A DNA stretch of 17,595 nucleotides from Chloroflexota bacterium. Its GTDB lineage: Bacteria > Chloroflexota > Dehalococcoidia > Tepidiformales > Tepidiformaceae. Position numbers and translations under genes: made by a program. Where the stretch lies: NCBI GenBank assembly GCA_963169135.1, contig CAUJEQ010000222.1:1-17595 (forward strand), written 5' to 3'. Positions 1 to 6,968 of the stretch are shown here, piece by piece. Each line of letters opens with the position of its first letter. Position 1 is the first letter of the stretch. The notes below the pieces were generated by a model, which searched no databases, was not told the DNA's origin, and was given only the letters and a program-made list of their open reading frames with translations.

Positions 1-851
1 TCCAGCTCCCGCCGGTTCACCCAGCGCCCGTAGCCGCGCGCAAAGCGGCTATCTTCGGCCAACTCTTCGCGCCCGAGCGCGGCCAGAAGGCGCGGCCAGA
101 ACTTCTGGTCGATCCCTACTACCATCACCCACTCGCCATCGCTGCACTGATAGTGGCCCACGGTGGGTGATGCCCGGAATTCGCGTGGGCGCTCCTCGCC
201 GAAGTGGAGGTAGTGCAGCAGTTCCGGCGACTGCAGTGCAAGCTGGGTCCCAAGGAGCGAAACCTCCACCTTCTGGCCGATGCCCGTCCGCTCGCGGACG
301 AAGAGGGCGGTCATGATGCCGAGGGTCAGGTTCATCCCACCGGTCTGGTCGGCTATCCCCGGATACGGTACTTCCGGCCGCGACCCCGGCCCTCCCCCGG
401 AATGCTGGGCAAATCCGCTAAACGCCTGAGAGATCTGGTCGAACGACGGCAGGTCCGCCATCGGCCCCTTCGTGCCCCAGCCCGTCGCCTGGGCGTAGAT
501 CACGCGCGGGTTCCGCTGCGCAAACGCCTCGTAGCCCAGACCCCACCGCTCCATCGTTCCCGGCCTGAAGTTTTCGACCACAACGTCGCAGCCATCGCCG
601 AGCCGCAGGGCGAGATCCTGGCCATCCGCTGTCCGGAGGTCGATGCACACCGACTTCTTGCCCCGGTCCAGTGCTTCCCAGAATGCCGAATAGCCGTCGG
701 GCTCCCGCCACATGCGCCGGCCATAGTCGCCGTTCGGCTCCTCGACCTTGATCACCTCGGCCCCGAAGTCGGCGAGAATCACCGTCGCGAACGGCCCCTG
801 TTGGTATCGAGTGAAGTCGAGAACGCGGATTCCAGACAGTGGTTTGGGCAT
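1..851 (-). CDS. CaiB/BaiF (family III) CoA-transferase, 3' end outside window
   Basis: This gene transfers coenzyme A between carboxylic acids; the particular acid cannot be read from sequence. I translated the minus strand from the ATG at 851 to the window edge, giving 283 residues with no stop. The N-terminus has the family opening (PLSGIRVLDF), then ADFGAEVIKVE (about residues 28-38), VVENFRPG (91-98) and GWGTKGP (124-130). The Asp in LPSFD (about residue 138) sits where family III enzymes keep the Asp that forms the acyl-anhydride intermediate. Full-length relatives are about 390-430 residues, so roughly a third is missing. An in-frame ATG lies 24 bases upstream at 875; neither start has a clear ribosome binding site, and 851 fits the family N-terminus better. 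It is divergent from the HD-GYP gene. It resembles the second family member at 15118-16317 in overall plan. Confidence 0.93.
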   Translation of the reverse strand, partial: MPKPLSGIRVLDFTRYQQGPFATVILADFGAEVIKVEEPNGDYGRRMWREPDGYSAFWEALDRGKKSVCIDLRTADGQDLALRLGDGCDVVVENFRPGTMERWGLGYEAFAQRNPRVIYAQATGWGTKGPMADLPSFDQISQAFSGFAQHSGGGPGSRPEVPYPGIADQTGGMNLTLGIMTALFVRERTGIGQKVEVSLLGTQLALQSPELLHYLHFGEERPREFRASPTVGHYQCSDGEWVMVVGIDQKFWPRLLAALGREELAEDSRFARGYGRWVNRREL

Positions 852-1150
852 GCCGGCCAGTCTACGCGGTTCCATGGTGGTGGAGGTTGCGCAACCTGCT
901 GAGCAGTCACTCAGTTGTCACCGTTGTCACTTGGGCCAGCACGGTTCCCGGGGACCCCGGCCGGCAGACCACCCCAGGGGGTCGCGGGCGAATCTGGAGC
1001 GGCCACGGGCGCACCGAAAATCCGGCGGTCTCGGGCGTTCACTTTGCAGGCGCCATGTGAGGGTTTTCACTGGCATTTGCCACCATATGGCAACGCGCGG
1101 ACCCGTTGCCGCTGTCAAACTTACGGACGCGCGCCGATAGATAAGGTGAA
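852..1150. promoter_or_regulatory. Divergent intergenic region with short repeats
   Basis: About 300 bases separate the left CoA-transferase from the HD-GYP gene, and I see no gene here. Visible structure: a direct repeat GTTGTCAC at 914-921 and 923-930 with a weaker copy at 903-910; the palindrome CCGGGG-A-CCCCGG at 948-960; and three TGGCA units in alternating orientation at 1071-1092. Two divergent promoters must lie in or near this stretch, but I find no convincing -35/-10 pair. A good ribosome binding site (AAGGTG) sits just before the ATG at 1151. Confidence 0.5.
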
Positions 1151-2575
1151 ATGAAGAATCCAGCGGGTTCCAACGCGCGCGAAAGCGCCTTCATCGGGGT
1201 GATGTGCGCGGCAGGCATCCTGGCGTTCGTCGCTGCGTTCTTCCTGGAACAGGTGGAAGAGCCGGTGGCGCTTGGCGCCGTCGTGTTGCTCGCAGCACTG
1301 AGCGAGGGGCTCTCGGTCCGACTCTATTTCGACGGCCGCGTTTCCATTTCCTTTGTGGGCACGCTCCTGGCAGCGATGCTGTTCGGGCCTCCCGGCGGCG
1401 TGCTTGCCGCTGCTTGCGTGGCAATGACCGGCTACATGGTGGCGAGCCACAATACGCGGAAGCTCGCTTTCAACTTCGGCCACGAGGTACTCGCCGCGTT
1501 CCTTGCCGCCGCGTTTCTTTCCGCGATGGGTGTGACTGGCGCTCAGCACGCCATCGACCGCCCATTCTGGGCATTCTTCGGGGGCGTGTCCGGGGCGGCG
1601 ATCCTCTTCACGGTCGATGCGTGGTCTGTCTCCGCAATCATCGCCCTCACGTCCGGCCGTTCGCTGAAGGCGAGCTACCGGGAGAACTTTGGCTGGCTGT
1701 TGCCGCACTACCTGGTGCTCGGCGTGGTCGGCGGTGGTCTCGCCGTCGTATACGGCCAGCTCGGCATCGCCGCCATTCTCGTCCTCGCGCTGCCGCTCCT
1801 CCTGAGCCGCTACTCGATAGCCCAGTTCGTCGACCGCACCCGCGAGAACGTCATGCGCCTCGAGCGCTCGAACGAGCAGCTCCAGAACGCCTTCGTCGAA
1901 ATCCGCGACATGTCCGACGAACTGAAGGATGCGTACACCGGCACTCTTGAATCGCTCGTCACGGCACTTGACGTGCGCGACCAGGAAACGCGCGGGCATT
2001 CGGTCCGGGTCGCCCAGCACTCGCTGGATATCGCGAAGATGCTGGGTATCAAGACGGAGGAGGAGCTTCTCACCGTGTACCGGGGGGCCCTGATGCATGA
2101 TGTCGGAAAGATCGGTGTGCCCGACGCGATCCTCCTGAAACCGGCCAAGCTGACCGAGGAGGAGTGGGAGTTCATGCGACGGCACCCCGCGCTGGGCTAC
2201 CGGATCCTGGCACAGGTGCCGTACCTGCGTCCCGCCGCGAAGATCGTGCTCGCCCACCATGAGCGCTGGGATGGCGAAGGCTACCCGCGCAAGCTCAAGG
2301 GCGAGGATATCCCCCTCGGCGCGCGCATCTTCGCGATTTGCGACACCTACGATGCCATCATTTCTGACCGTCCTTACCGTGAAGGCCAGTCGCCAGACGC
2401 CGCGCTGGCTGAGATACTGCGCTGCGCGGGAACGCAGTTCGACCCAAAGGTTGTCGAGGCCTTCGAAGCAGCGTTCCCCCGGTGGCGGGAGGAAGATCAC
2501 GGCGCGCCCAGGCGTCCGCTCTATCTTCCTGCCTGGAGGCAGGATCAGGATGCGCCAGGAAGAGCGGCGGGCTAG
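1151..2575 (+). CDS. Membrane-bound HD-GYP cyclic-di-GMP phosphodiesterase
   Basis: This protein probably hydrolyses the second messenger cyclic di-GMP at the inner face of the membrane. It has 474 residues. Residues 1 to about 220 form a run of hydrophobic segments (roughly seven or eight helices), resembling an integral-membrane sensor region. A charged, probably coiled-coil linker follows at about 225-256. The HD-GYP domain covers about 258-445, with the metal-binding H316-D317 in MHDVGKIG, H369-H370, the GYP signature at 377-379 and DTYDAI with D398 and D401. All key residues are present, so an active enzyme is expected. The start is the ATG at 1151, preceded by AAGGTG at close spacing. 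There is no GGDEF domain. The 3' end overlaps the TetR-type gene by 26 bases, so the two are probably made together. What the membrane part senses is unknown. Confidence 0.95.
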   Translation: MKNPAGSNARESAFIGVMCAAGILAFVAAFFLEQVEEPVALGAVVLLAALSEGLSVRLYFDGRVSISFVGTLLAAMLFGPPGGVLAAACVAMTGYMVASHNTRKLAFNFGHEVLAAFLAAAFLSAMGVTGAQHAIDRPFWAFFGGVSGAAILFTVDAWSVSAIIALTSGRSLKASYRENFGWLLPHYLVLGVVGGGLAVVYGQLGIAAILVLALPLLLSRYSIAQFVDRTRENVMRLERSNEQLQNAFVEIRDMSDELKDAYTGTLESLVTALDVRDQETRGHSVRVAQHSLDIAKMLGIKTEEELLTVYRGALMHDVGKIGVPDAILLKPAKLTEEEWEFMRRHPALGYRILAQVPYLRPAAKIVLAHHERWDGEGYPRKLKGEDIPLGARIFAICDTYDAIISDRPYREGQSPDAALAEILRCAGTQFDPKVVEAFEAAFPRWREEDHGAPRRPLYLPAWRQDQDAPGRAAG

Positions 2576-3080
2576 GACGCGGGCCGCTTTGCTCAAAGCG
2601 GCTGCGGCAGTGTTCGCCACGCGCGGCTATGACGGTGCATCGGTCGATGCCATCGCGGCCTCAGCCGGCCTGTCGAAGGGCGCCGTGTACGCCAACTTTC
2701 CGACCAAGCTGGAACTCTACCTCGGCGTGCTAGGCAGCCTCGTGGATCAGGCCGAATTCCGGCTCGAACGCGTGGCGAGCGCGCTTTCGGAGTCGAACGA
2801 TCCCCTGACTGCGGCACAACGCTATTTCGGCCTTGGCGGCGATACGGAGCATGCATCGGTCCTCGCGGAACTCTGGCGGACCGCGTCGGATTACTCGCCT
2901 GTTCGGGCCGTGCTCGACAACTACCTGGAAGGGCGCAGCGCGCTGCTTGGCAGGGCTGCTATCGACGGGGGTGCTTCGCCAGCCGAGGCGATGCGGCTTG
3001 CCGGGACGGTGGCGCGACTCATCGATGCCGAGGTGCTGTATCGCCGCTTAGGTGAGGCTACCGCGGAGGCTACATCCTGA
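2550..3080 (+). CDS. TetR/AcrR-family transcriptional regulator
   Basis: This is a small DNA-binding repressor of 176 residues. Residues about 5-52 form the TetR helix-turn-helix: FATRGYDGASVDAIAASAGLS is the first part of the fold, and GAVYANFPTKLELY is the recognition helix and start of helix 4. The remaining residues are helical and variable, as expected for the ligand-binding and dimer domain. The length is slightly below the usual 180-220. I chose the ATG at 2550 because GGAGG lies upstream at 2535-2539 and the HTH begins immediately; the open frame extends further upstream only inside the HD-GYP gene. It overlaps the HD-GYP gene by 26 bases in another frame, which implies translational coupling. 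TetR proteins usually repress neighbouring promoters, so the target may be its own operon or the divergent CoA-transferase. The ligand is unknown. Confidence 0.92.
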   Translation: MRQEERRARTRAALLKAAAAVFATRGYDGASVDAIAASAGLSKGAVYANFPTKLELYLGVLGSLVDQAEFRLERVASALSESNDPLTAAQRYFGLGGDTEHASVLAELWRTASDYSPVRAVLDNYLEGRSALLGRAAIDGGASPAEAMRLAGTVARLIDAEVLYRRLGEATAEATS

Positions 3081-3107
3081 CCTGGCTCGGGGCCCGCGAG
3101 ACATAGA

Positions 3108-3138
3108 GAAAGCGGGCCTTTCGGCCCGCTTTCCCTTT
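3108..3138. terminator. Bidirectional rho-independent-type hairpin terminator
   Basis: An 11-bp perfect stem, GAAAGCGGGCC paired with GGCCCGCTTTC, encloses a four-base loop (TTTC on the plus strand, the stable GAAA tetraloop on the minus strand). It lies 28 bases after the TetR gene stop and 19 bases after the small minus-strand ORF, so it can end both. The T tracts are short on either side (CCTTT on plus, TTTCTCT on minus). Confidence 0.85.
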
Positions 3139-3151
3139 GGTATTGCTCCCG

Positions 3152-3244
3152 TTACCAGCTGATGGTGAGGGCCGGGACAGCCGTCGAAACGACTGCCACC
3201 GCCGCCAGGGCACCAACTACGAGGAGCGTCCGGAGCCTAGCCAT
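3152..3244 (-). CDS. Small hydrophobic peptide, 30 residues, unknown function
   Basis: I translated this short minus-strand ORF by hand: ATG at 3244, stop TAA at 3152-3154. The peptide begins MARLRTLLVV, continues as an almost uninterrupted run of Ala, Val, Leu and Gly, and ends PALTISW. It looks like a single membrane helix or a bare signal peptide with two Arg near the N-terminus. A near-ideal ribosome binding site (GGGAGGTG, 3248-3255) lies five bases before the ATG, and a perfect TTGACA -35 box stands upstream. The shared terminator follows 19 bases after the stop. The whole unit is thus a compact gene of its own downstream of dnaG. I do not recognise a family. Alternatives are a type I toxin-like peptide, a small membrane regulator, or an ORF carried on a regulatory RNA. 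Confidence 0.6.
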   Translation of the reverse strand: MARLRTLLVVGALAAVAVVSTAVPALTISW

Positions 3245-3262
3245 AGGCACCTCCCGCTTTAT

Positions 3263-3285
3263 CCGGCCGTTTGCCGACCGGCCGG
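3263..3285. repeat. Inverted repeat at the start site of the peptide gene
   Basis: CCGGCCG (3263-3269) and CGGCCGG (3279-3285) are perfect 7-bp inverted arms with a 9-base spacer. They span the predicted transcription start (about 3282) and lie just before the ribosome binding site. It could be an operator or a leader hairpin. Confidence 0.55.
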
Positions 3286-3288
3286 TAT

Positions 3289-3318
3289 GTAATACTCGGG
3301 GTGGAGGAACAGTGTCAA
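3289..3318 (-). promoter_or_regulatory. Sigma-70-type promoter of the 30-aa peptide gene
   Basis: On the minus strand a perfect TTGACA (3313-3318) is followed 18 bases later by TATTAC (3289-3294), which matches TATAAT at four of six positions. Initiation would fall near 3282, giving a leader of about 38 bases before the ATG at 3244. This is one of the best -35 boxes in the window, and nothing else lies between it and the peptide ORF. Confidence 0.72.
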
Positions 3319-3385
3319 TACCGTGGACGTATGCGCGGGACCAATTAGATTCGACGCGAATTGTAAAAAGTGCGTGCTAAAGAGT

Positions 3386-5239
3386 TCAGCTGCCCTGCGG
3401 CACCTCACGCCGGTGGATGCTCAGTCCCAGCTGCAGCTCCTCGATAAGCGCTTCGGCCAGCTCCCGATCCTCGTCGGCGGGCATCGCGCCGCGCCATACG
3501 CTCAGCGCGAGTTCCGCCAGCCGGTTCGCGCCCACCGTGCGCTCTGCGTCTGCCAGTTCTTCAGACCGTGCCGCCTGGTGCTGGATGATGCGCTCCTTCA
3601 AGATCTCACGGACCTTCTCGTCGGCAGCCTGGCGGGCTTCGGCGTCGGAAAGTGGGGGCAGGCGGCGCGCAATCAGCGCCCTTGCCCTGTCCCCAACTGG
3701 ATCGTCTTCCGCCGGCTGGGAAAAGTCTTCGCTGTGGAGCCATCGCCTGAAGACTTCGCGGTTGACCGCGCCGCTGAAGAGGGACTCGGGATAGCTTCGA
3801 AACTGCAGGCGCAAGTGCGGGTAGCGCAGGAGGATTGCGAGCAACACATCTTCGGCGGTTACCGGAGCCTCCACCTGGCGAACTGCTGGCCGTGGACCTC
3901 GCCCGGGCGAAAGCGCGCGGACGCGCTCGAGCACGGCCTCCTCGCTCACTCCGAGGTGGCGTGCCACACGCTGGACGTACATCGCCCGCTCGACAGGATC
4001 GCGGACGGCCACGAGCACGGGCCGGAGCCGATCGACGACCGCGCGCGCTTCCATCGGCGAGGCCGGCCGCTCCGGCCCCATGATTCGCTTCAGGAGGAAC
4101 TCCGCGAAGGGCAGGGAGCCATCAATCGCGCCGCTCCAGGTTTCGGGCGCATCGCGAGCTATCTCGTCCGGGTCGCGGCCCGGCGGCAAGGGTGCAACCC
4201 GGAGATCGACGTCGACGGCCCCCGCCAGCGTGTCGGCTGAGCGCGCGGCCTGGGCCATCCTCTCGGGCGAATCAAGCCCGAGGAAGAGCCCCCCGGCGCG
4301 TTCGGCAGCCGCCAGCCCAGCCGCATCGGGGTCCATAGCCAGGACAATCCTGCGCGCGAACCGTCGCAACAACCGCGCGTGCGATTCAGTGAGCGACGTA
4401 CCCATGGTGGCGACAAGGTTCGTGAAACCCGACTGCCACGGACCAATCACGTCCATGTAGCCCTCGACCACCACGACGGTCCCTGACTGGCGGATGCCCG
4501 CTGCCGTGTGGTCGAGCCCGAAGAGGGTGCGGCCCTTGTCGAAAAGTTCCGTCTGGGGGGAGTTGAGGTACTTCGGCTCCTCACCCTGCAGGCCCCGCCC
4601 GCCCATCGCCACAAATTCGCCGCGCTCGTTCGCAATCGGGATGATGATCCGGCCACGGAACCGGTCGTAGGGCTCTCGTCCGGCCTCGCCTTCCACGAGC
4701 AGGCCCGCATCGATCATGTCCCGGTCCTCGTATCCGCGGTTGCGCAGGAAATCGCGCAGACCGCGCCACCCGTCGGGCGCCCAGCCAATGTGCCAGGCCT
4801 GGAGCGTCGGCTGCTTGAGGCCCCGCTTCCCCGCCAGGTACTCGCGGGCAGCCTGGCCCTCGTCCGACTCAAGACAGCGCTCGTAGTGGTCCACCGCAGC
4901 CGACATGAGGGCGGAGAGGCGCTCGGTGTGGCTCCGCCGCCGGCCGTCCTCCGGAGTCAGCTGGATGCCAGCCTCCACGGCCAGGACACGCAGCGCGGAT
5001 TTGAAGTCCAGGCTCTCGCGCTTCTGAACGAACGAGAACAAATCCCCACCTTCGCCGCAGCTTCCGAAGCACCGCCATGTCCCCTTGTCGGGGAACACGT
5101 AGAACGAGGGCGTCTTCTCCGTATGGAATGGGCAAAGCCCCTTGAGACTCCGGCCCGACTTCTGGAGCTGCGTCACCCGGCCGACGTACTCGGCCAGGTC
5201 GATTTGGCGCTTGACTGCCTCGACAACGTCCATCGCCAC
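3386..5239 (-). CDS. dnaG: DNA primase
   Basis: DnaG makes the RNA primers for chromosomal replication and works with the replicative helicase. The protein has 617 residues, a normal length. The N-terminal zinc ribbon shows C36, H39, C57 and C61 (CPFHTEKTPSF ... CFGSCGEGGD); the last pair is spaced CxxxC rather than the commoner CxxC. The catalytic core follows, with the TOPRIM motifs EGYMD at 259-263 and DPDAAG at 303-308, whose acidic residues bind metal. The last 180 or so residues are helical and fit the helicase-binding domain. The start is either GTG at 5239 or ATG at 5233; AGGA at 5244-5247 serves either. It lies 80 bases after the SH3/CARDB-like gene and downstream of dgt, an association of dgt with dnaG seen in many Gram-positive-type genomes. 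No rpoD gene follows. Confidence 0.97.
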   Translation of the reverse strand: MAMDVVEAVKRQIDLAEYVGRVTQLQKSGRSLKGLCPFHTEKTPSFYVFPDKGTWRCFGSCGEGGDLFSFVQKRESLDFKSALRVLAVEAGIQLTPEDGRRRSHTERLSALMSAAVDHYERCLESDEGQAAREYLAGKRGLKQPTLQAWHIGWAPDGWRGLRDFLRNRGYEDRDMIDAGLLVEGEAGREPYDRFRGRIIIPIANERGEFVAMGGRGLQGEEPKYLNSPQTELFDKGRTLFGLDHTAAGIRQSGTVVVVEGYMDVIGPWQSGFTNLVATMGTSLTESHARLLRRFARRIVLAMDPDAAGLAAAERAGGLFLGLDSPERMAQAARSADTLAGAVDVDLRVAPLPPGRDPDEIARDAPETWSGAIDGSLPFAEFLLKRIMGPERPASPMEARAVVDRLRPVLVAVRDPVERAMYVQRVARHLGVSEEAVLERVRALSPGRGPRPAVRQVEAPVTAEDVLLAILLRYPHLRLQFRSYPESLFSGAVNREVFRRWLHSEDFSQPAEDDPVGDRARALIARRLPPLSDAEARQAADEKVREILKERIIQHQAARSEELADAERTVGANRLAELALSVWRGAMPADEDRELAEALIEELQLGLSIHRREVPQGS

Positions 5240-5285
5240 TCATCCTACGGGCCGTTCCCGACTTGAGGTGTCGCGATCGGGGCTG

Positions 5286-5298
5286 CAGAGGACCTCTG
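5286..5298. repeat. Short palindrome between the membrane protein gene and dnaG
   Basis: CAGAGG-A-CCTCTG is a perfect 13-base inverted repeat in the 80-base gap upstream of dnaG. A one-base centre is too tight for a good RNA hairpin, so a protein-binding site is the better reading, if it means anything. No T tract follows, so it is not a clear terminator. Confidence 0.35.
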
Positions 5299-5319
5299 AA
5301 CGAAGGCCCCCGGGTTACG

Positions 5320-6876
5320 TCACGGACCGAGCTGCACCTGGGTGGACGTCTGGACCTGGCCGCCGATGAGCACCTCGACGGTTGCCAGGCCGGTGCCGGC
5401 CGGCCGCGCAACCTCGATGGCCGGCGACGATTGATCCTTCGCCAGGGCAATCGTGATTGAGTTGCTGATGGTCTGGCTCTCCAGGGTCACCCGCACCGTC
5501 ACGTCGGTGGCGCCGAGCGCCCCGCCGGTGTTCTTCACCACCACGGCAATCCGGTCCGCGAGCACTTCCGCCGAAGCAATGACAATTTCCGGGGACTCCT
5601 GCGGTGGCAACAAGACGAATGTCGCCACGTTGTTGTCCTCGCGCAGTTCCTTGATCGCGTCCATGGGGTCGACGGTCACCACGGCCGTCCCCTGACCGGT
5701 TATGGGTGGGTCCACATCAAACTCGATGGCCGTCGCGCCGCCGTTCGCGGGCATCGTTGCATCGACCACGAGTTCCTGCTGCGGCACGTCGCCGCCACCG
5801 ATTGCGACGACGAGCGGCCCGTTGTAGGCGTTGTTGCTGACGTTCGATACAGTGATGCGCAATACGGCCCCACCGTCGATCAGGACCGCGTTGGTCGGCA
5901 CGAAGTCGGGCGAATTGGGGCTGGGCGAAGGGCTCACGCTCGGAGATGGCGAGGGGGAGGGTTCCGGGGTGTTGGTCGATGTCGGACCGGGCGTCGGAGT
6001 GACGTCGCGGGTTGGCACCAGGTCGAGTGTGTCGAACGGGTCGATGGCGCTCCGCCGGGCCCAGCGGGGATCCTGCCCGCCGACCTCGACCAGCAGCCAC
6101 TCCAGGGACCTGCTCTTGCCGACGATGGTGACCTCCTCACCGGCCTTGAGCGTCCCGGCTTCCGTGAAATCCTCCCCAGGTCCGGCACGGAGCGTCGTAT
6201 CTGCAACCGCCCGCCCCTTGATGCTCTGGGGCCGTTCCCCGACCGGCTCCACCACCTTAACGCGGACTTTCGCGGAATCTTTCGTCGCGCCGGACGAGGC
6301 GGTCACACGGACGAAGATCTCGTACGTGCCCTTCTCCTCGAGGACGAGACGGAGCGTCGCGCGGTAGCGGTTGTCCTCCGGCGTTTCGGAAACATCAACG
6401 AAGTCTGCGGAACGGTCTCCGACGAAGAGCTCGAACCGCACGATGGCCTCTGTGGCGGTCGCCTGGACAATCACATCCTCCGGTTCGCCGACGTTGATCA
6501 GCTTGTCGGGCGGTGGCAAGTCGACCTGCACTTCCAACCGGGTTGAGCCACCATTGCCGCCATCTCCGCTACCACCGCTCACGATGCTGAAGAGCAAGAA
6601 GACCACGATCCCGCCAACCAGCGCCGCGAGCGCGACGAACACGTAGAACATCGGCTGCCGGACAGGTGGCGCGTCGTAGTCGAAGTACGGCTCCTCGTAG
6701 TCGTCGTACTCATCCTCGTACCCGTCGTCGCCGTCCCAATCCTCGTCGTCATCGGTGAAGGCCTGGGCGCCGGGCGCTCCGATGTACACCTCCTCAGCCG
6801 GCGGCTGGGGCGGAGGCGGGTACGTTGCACCGATGACAGGCTCGTCGTCCGGGTAGTTCCCGTAGCGATCACTCAT
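5320..6876 (-). CDS. Membrane-anchored surface protein with SH3-like and CARDB-like domains
   Basis: This 518-residue protein has an unusual plan. Residues 1-75 are Pro-rich and then very acidic (many Asp, Glu, Tyr). One transmembrane helix covers about 76-99; the Arg just before it suggests the N-terminus is inside and the rest outside. Residues about 111-210 look like a beta-sandwich domain. Residues about 217-280 resemble a bacterial SH3 domain (TLRAGPGEDF, GEEVTIVGKS). A Pro/Ser/Thr-rich linker follows at about 287-323, then two CARDB-like beta-sandwiches (about 324-425 and 430-518), the first with the typical IKELREDNNVATF ending. SH3 domains of this type often bind cell-wall peptides, so a wall-associated role is plausible but inferred. 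It lies between dgt and dnaG on the same strand. The ATG at 6876 has no clear ribosome binding site. No enzyme motif is visible. Confidence 0.85.
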   Translation of the reverse strand: MSDRYGNYPDDEPVIGATYPPPPQPPAEEVYIGAPGAQAFTDDDEDWDGDDGYEDEYDDYEEPYFDYDAPPVRQPMFYVFVALAALVGGIVVFLLFSIVSGGSGDGGNGGSTRLEVQVDLPPPDKLINVGEPEDVIVQATATEAIVRFELFVGDRSADFVDVSETPEDNRYRATLRLVLEEKGTYEIFVRVTASSGATKDSAKVRVKVVEPVGERPQSIKGRAVADTTLRAGPGEDFTEAGTLKAGEEVTIVGKSRSLEWLLVEVGGQDPRWARRSAIDPFDTLDLVPTRDVTPTPGPTSTNTPEPSPSPSPSVSPSPSPNSPDFVPTNAVLIDGGAVLRITVSNVSNNAYNGPLVVAIGGGDVPQQELVVDATMPANGGATAIEFDVDPPITGQGTAVVTVDPMDAIKELREDNNVATFVLLPPQESPEIVIASAEVLADRIAVVVKNTGGALGATDVTVRVTLESQTISNSITIALAKDQSSPAIEVARPAGTGLATVEVLIGGQVQTSTQVQLGP

Positions 6877-6890
6877 GGCGGGTACGTCCG

Positions 6891-6919
6891 AGTATCTGGC
6901 CGCCCATACCTACCAGCAA
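6891..6919 (-). promoter_or_regulatory. Possible promoter of the SH3/CARDB-like gene
   Basis: On the minus strand TTGCTG (6914-6919) and GATACT (6891-6896) are 17 bases apart. Initiation would fall near 6884, leaving only about eight bases before the ATG at 6876. That would fit the lack of a ribosome binding site. Both boxes are imperfect, so this is tentative. Confidence 0.3.
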
Positions 6920-6968
6920 TCCGGGCCCCAATCTACATAACGATTTGGGAAAGCAAAACGGCCAGCGC

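Noticed and set aside
852..1150. Cyclic-di-GMP riboswitch before the HD-GYP gene
   Set aside because: The conserved GEMM core elements and tetraloop/receptor are not present.
1121..2620. 499-codon open frame on the minus strand, opposite the HD-GYP gene
   Set aside because: The plus strand has full HD-GYP motifs and a ribosome binding site. The minus frame is low-complexity, Arg/Glu/His-rich, and is a by-product of high-GC codon use.
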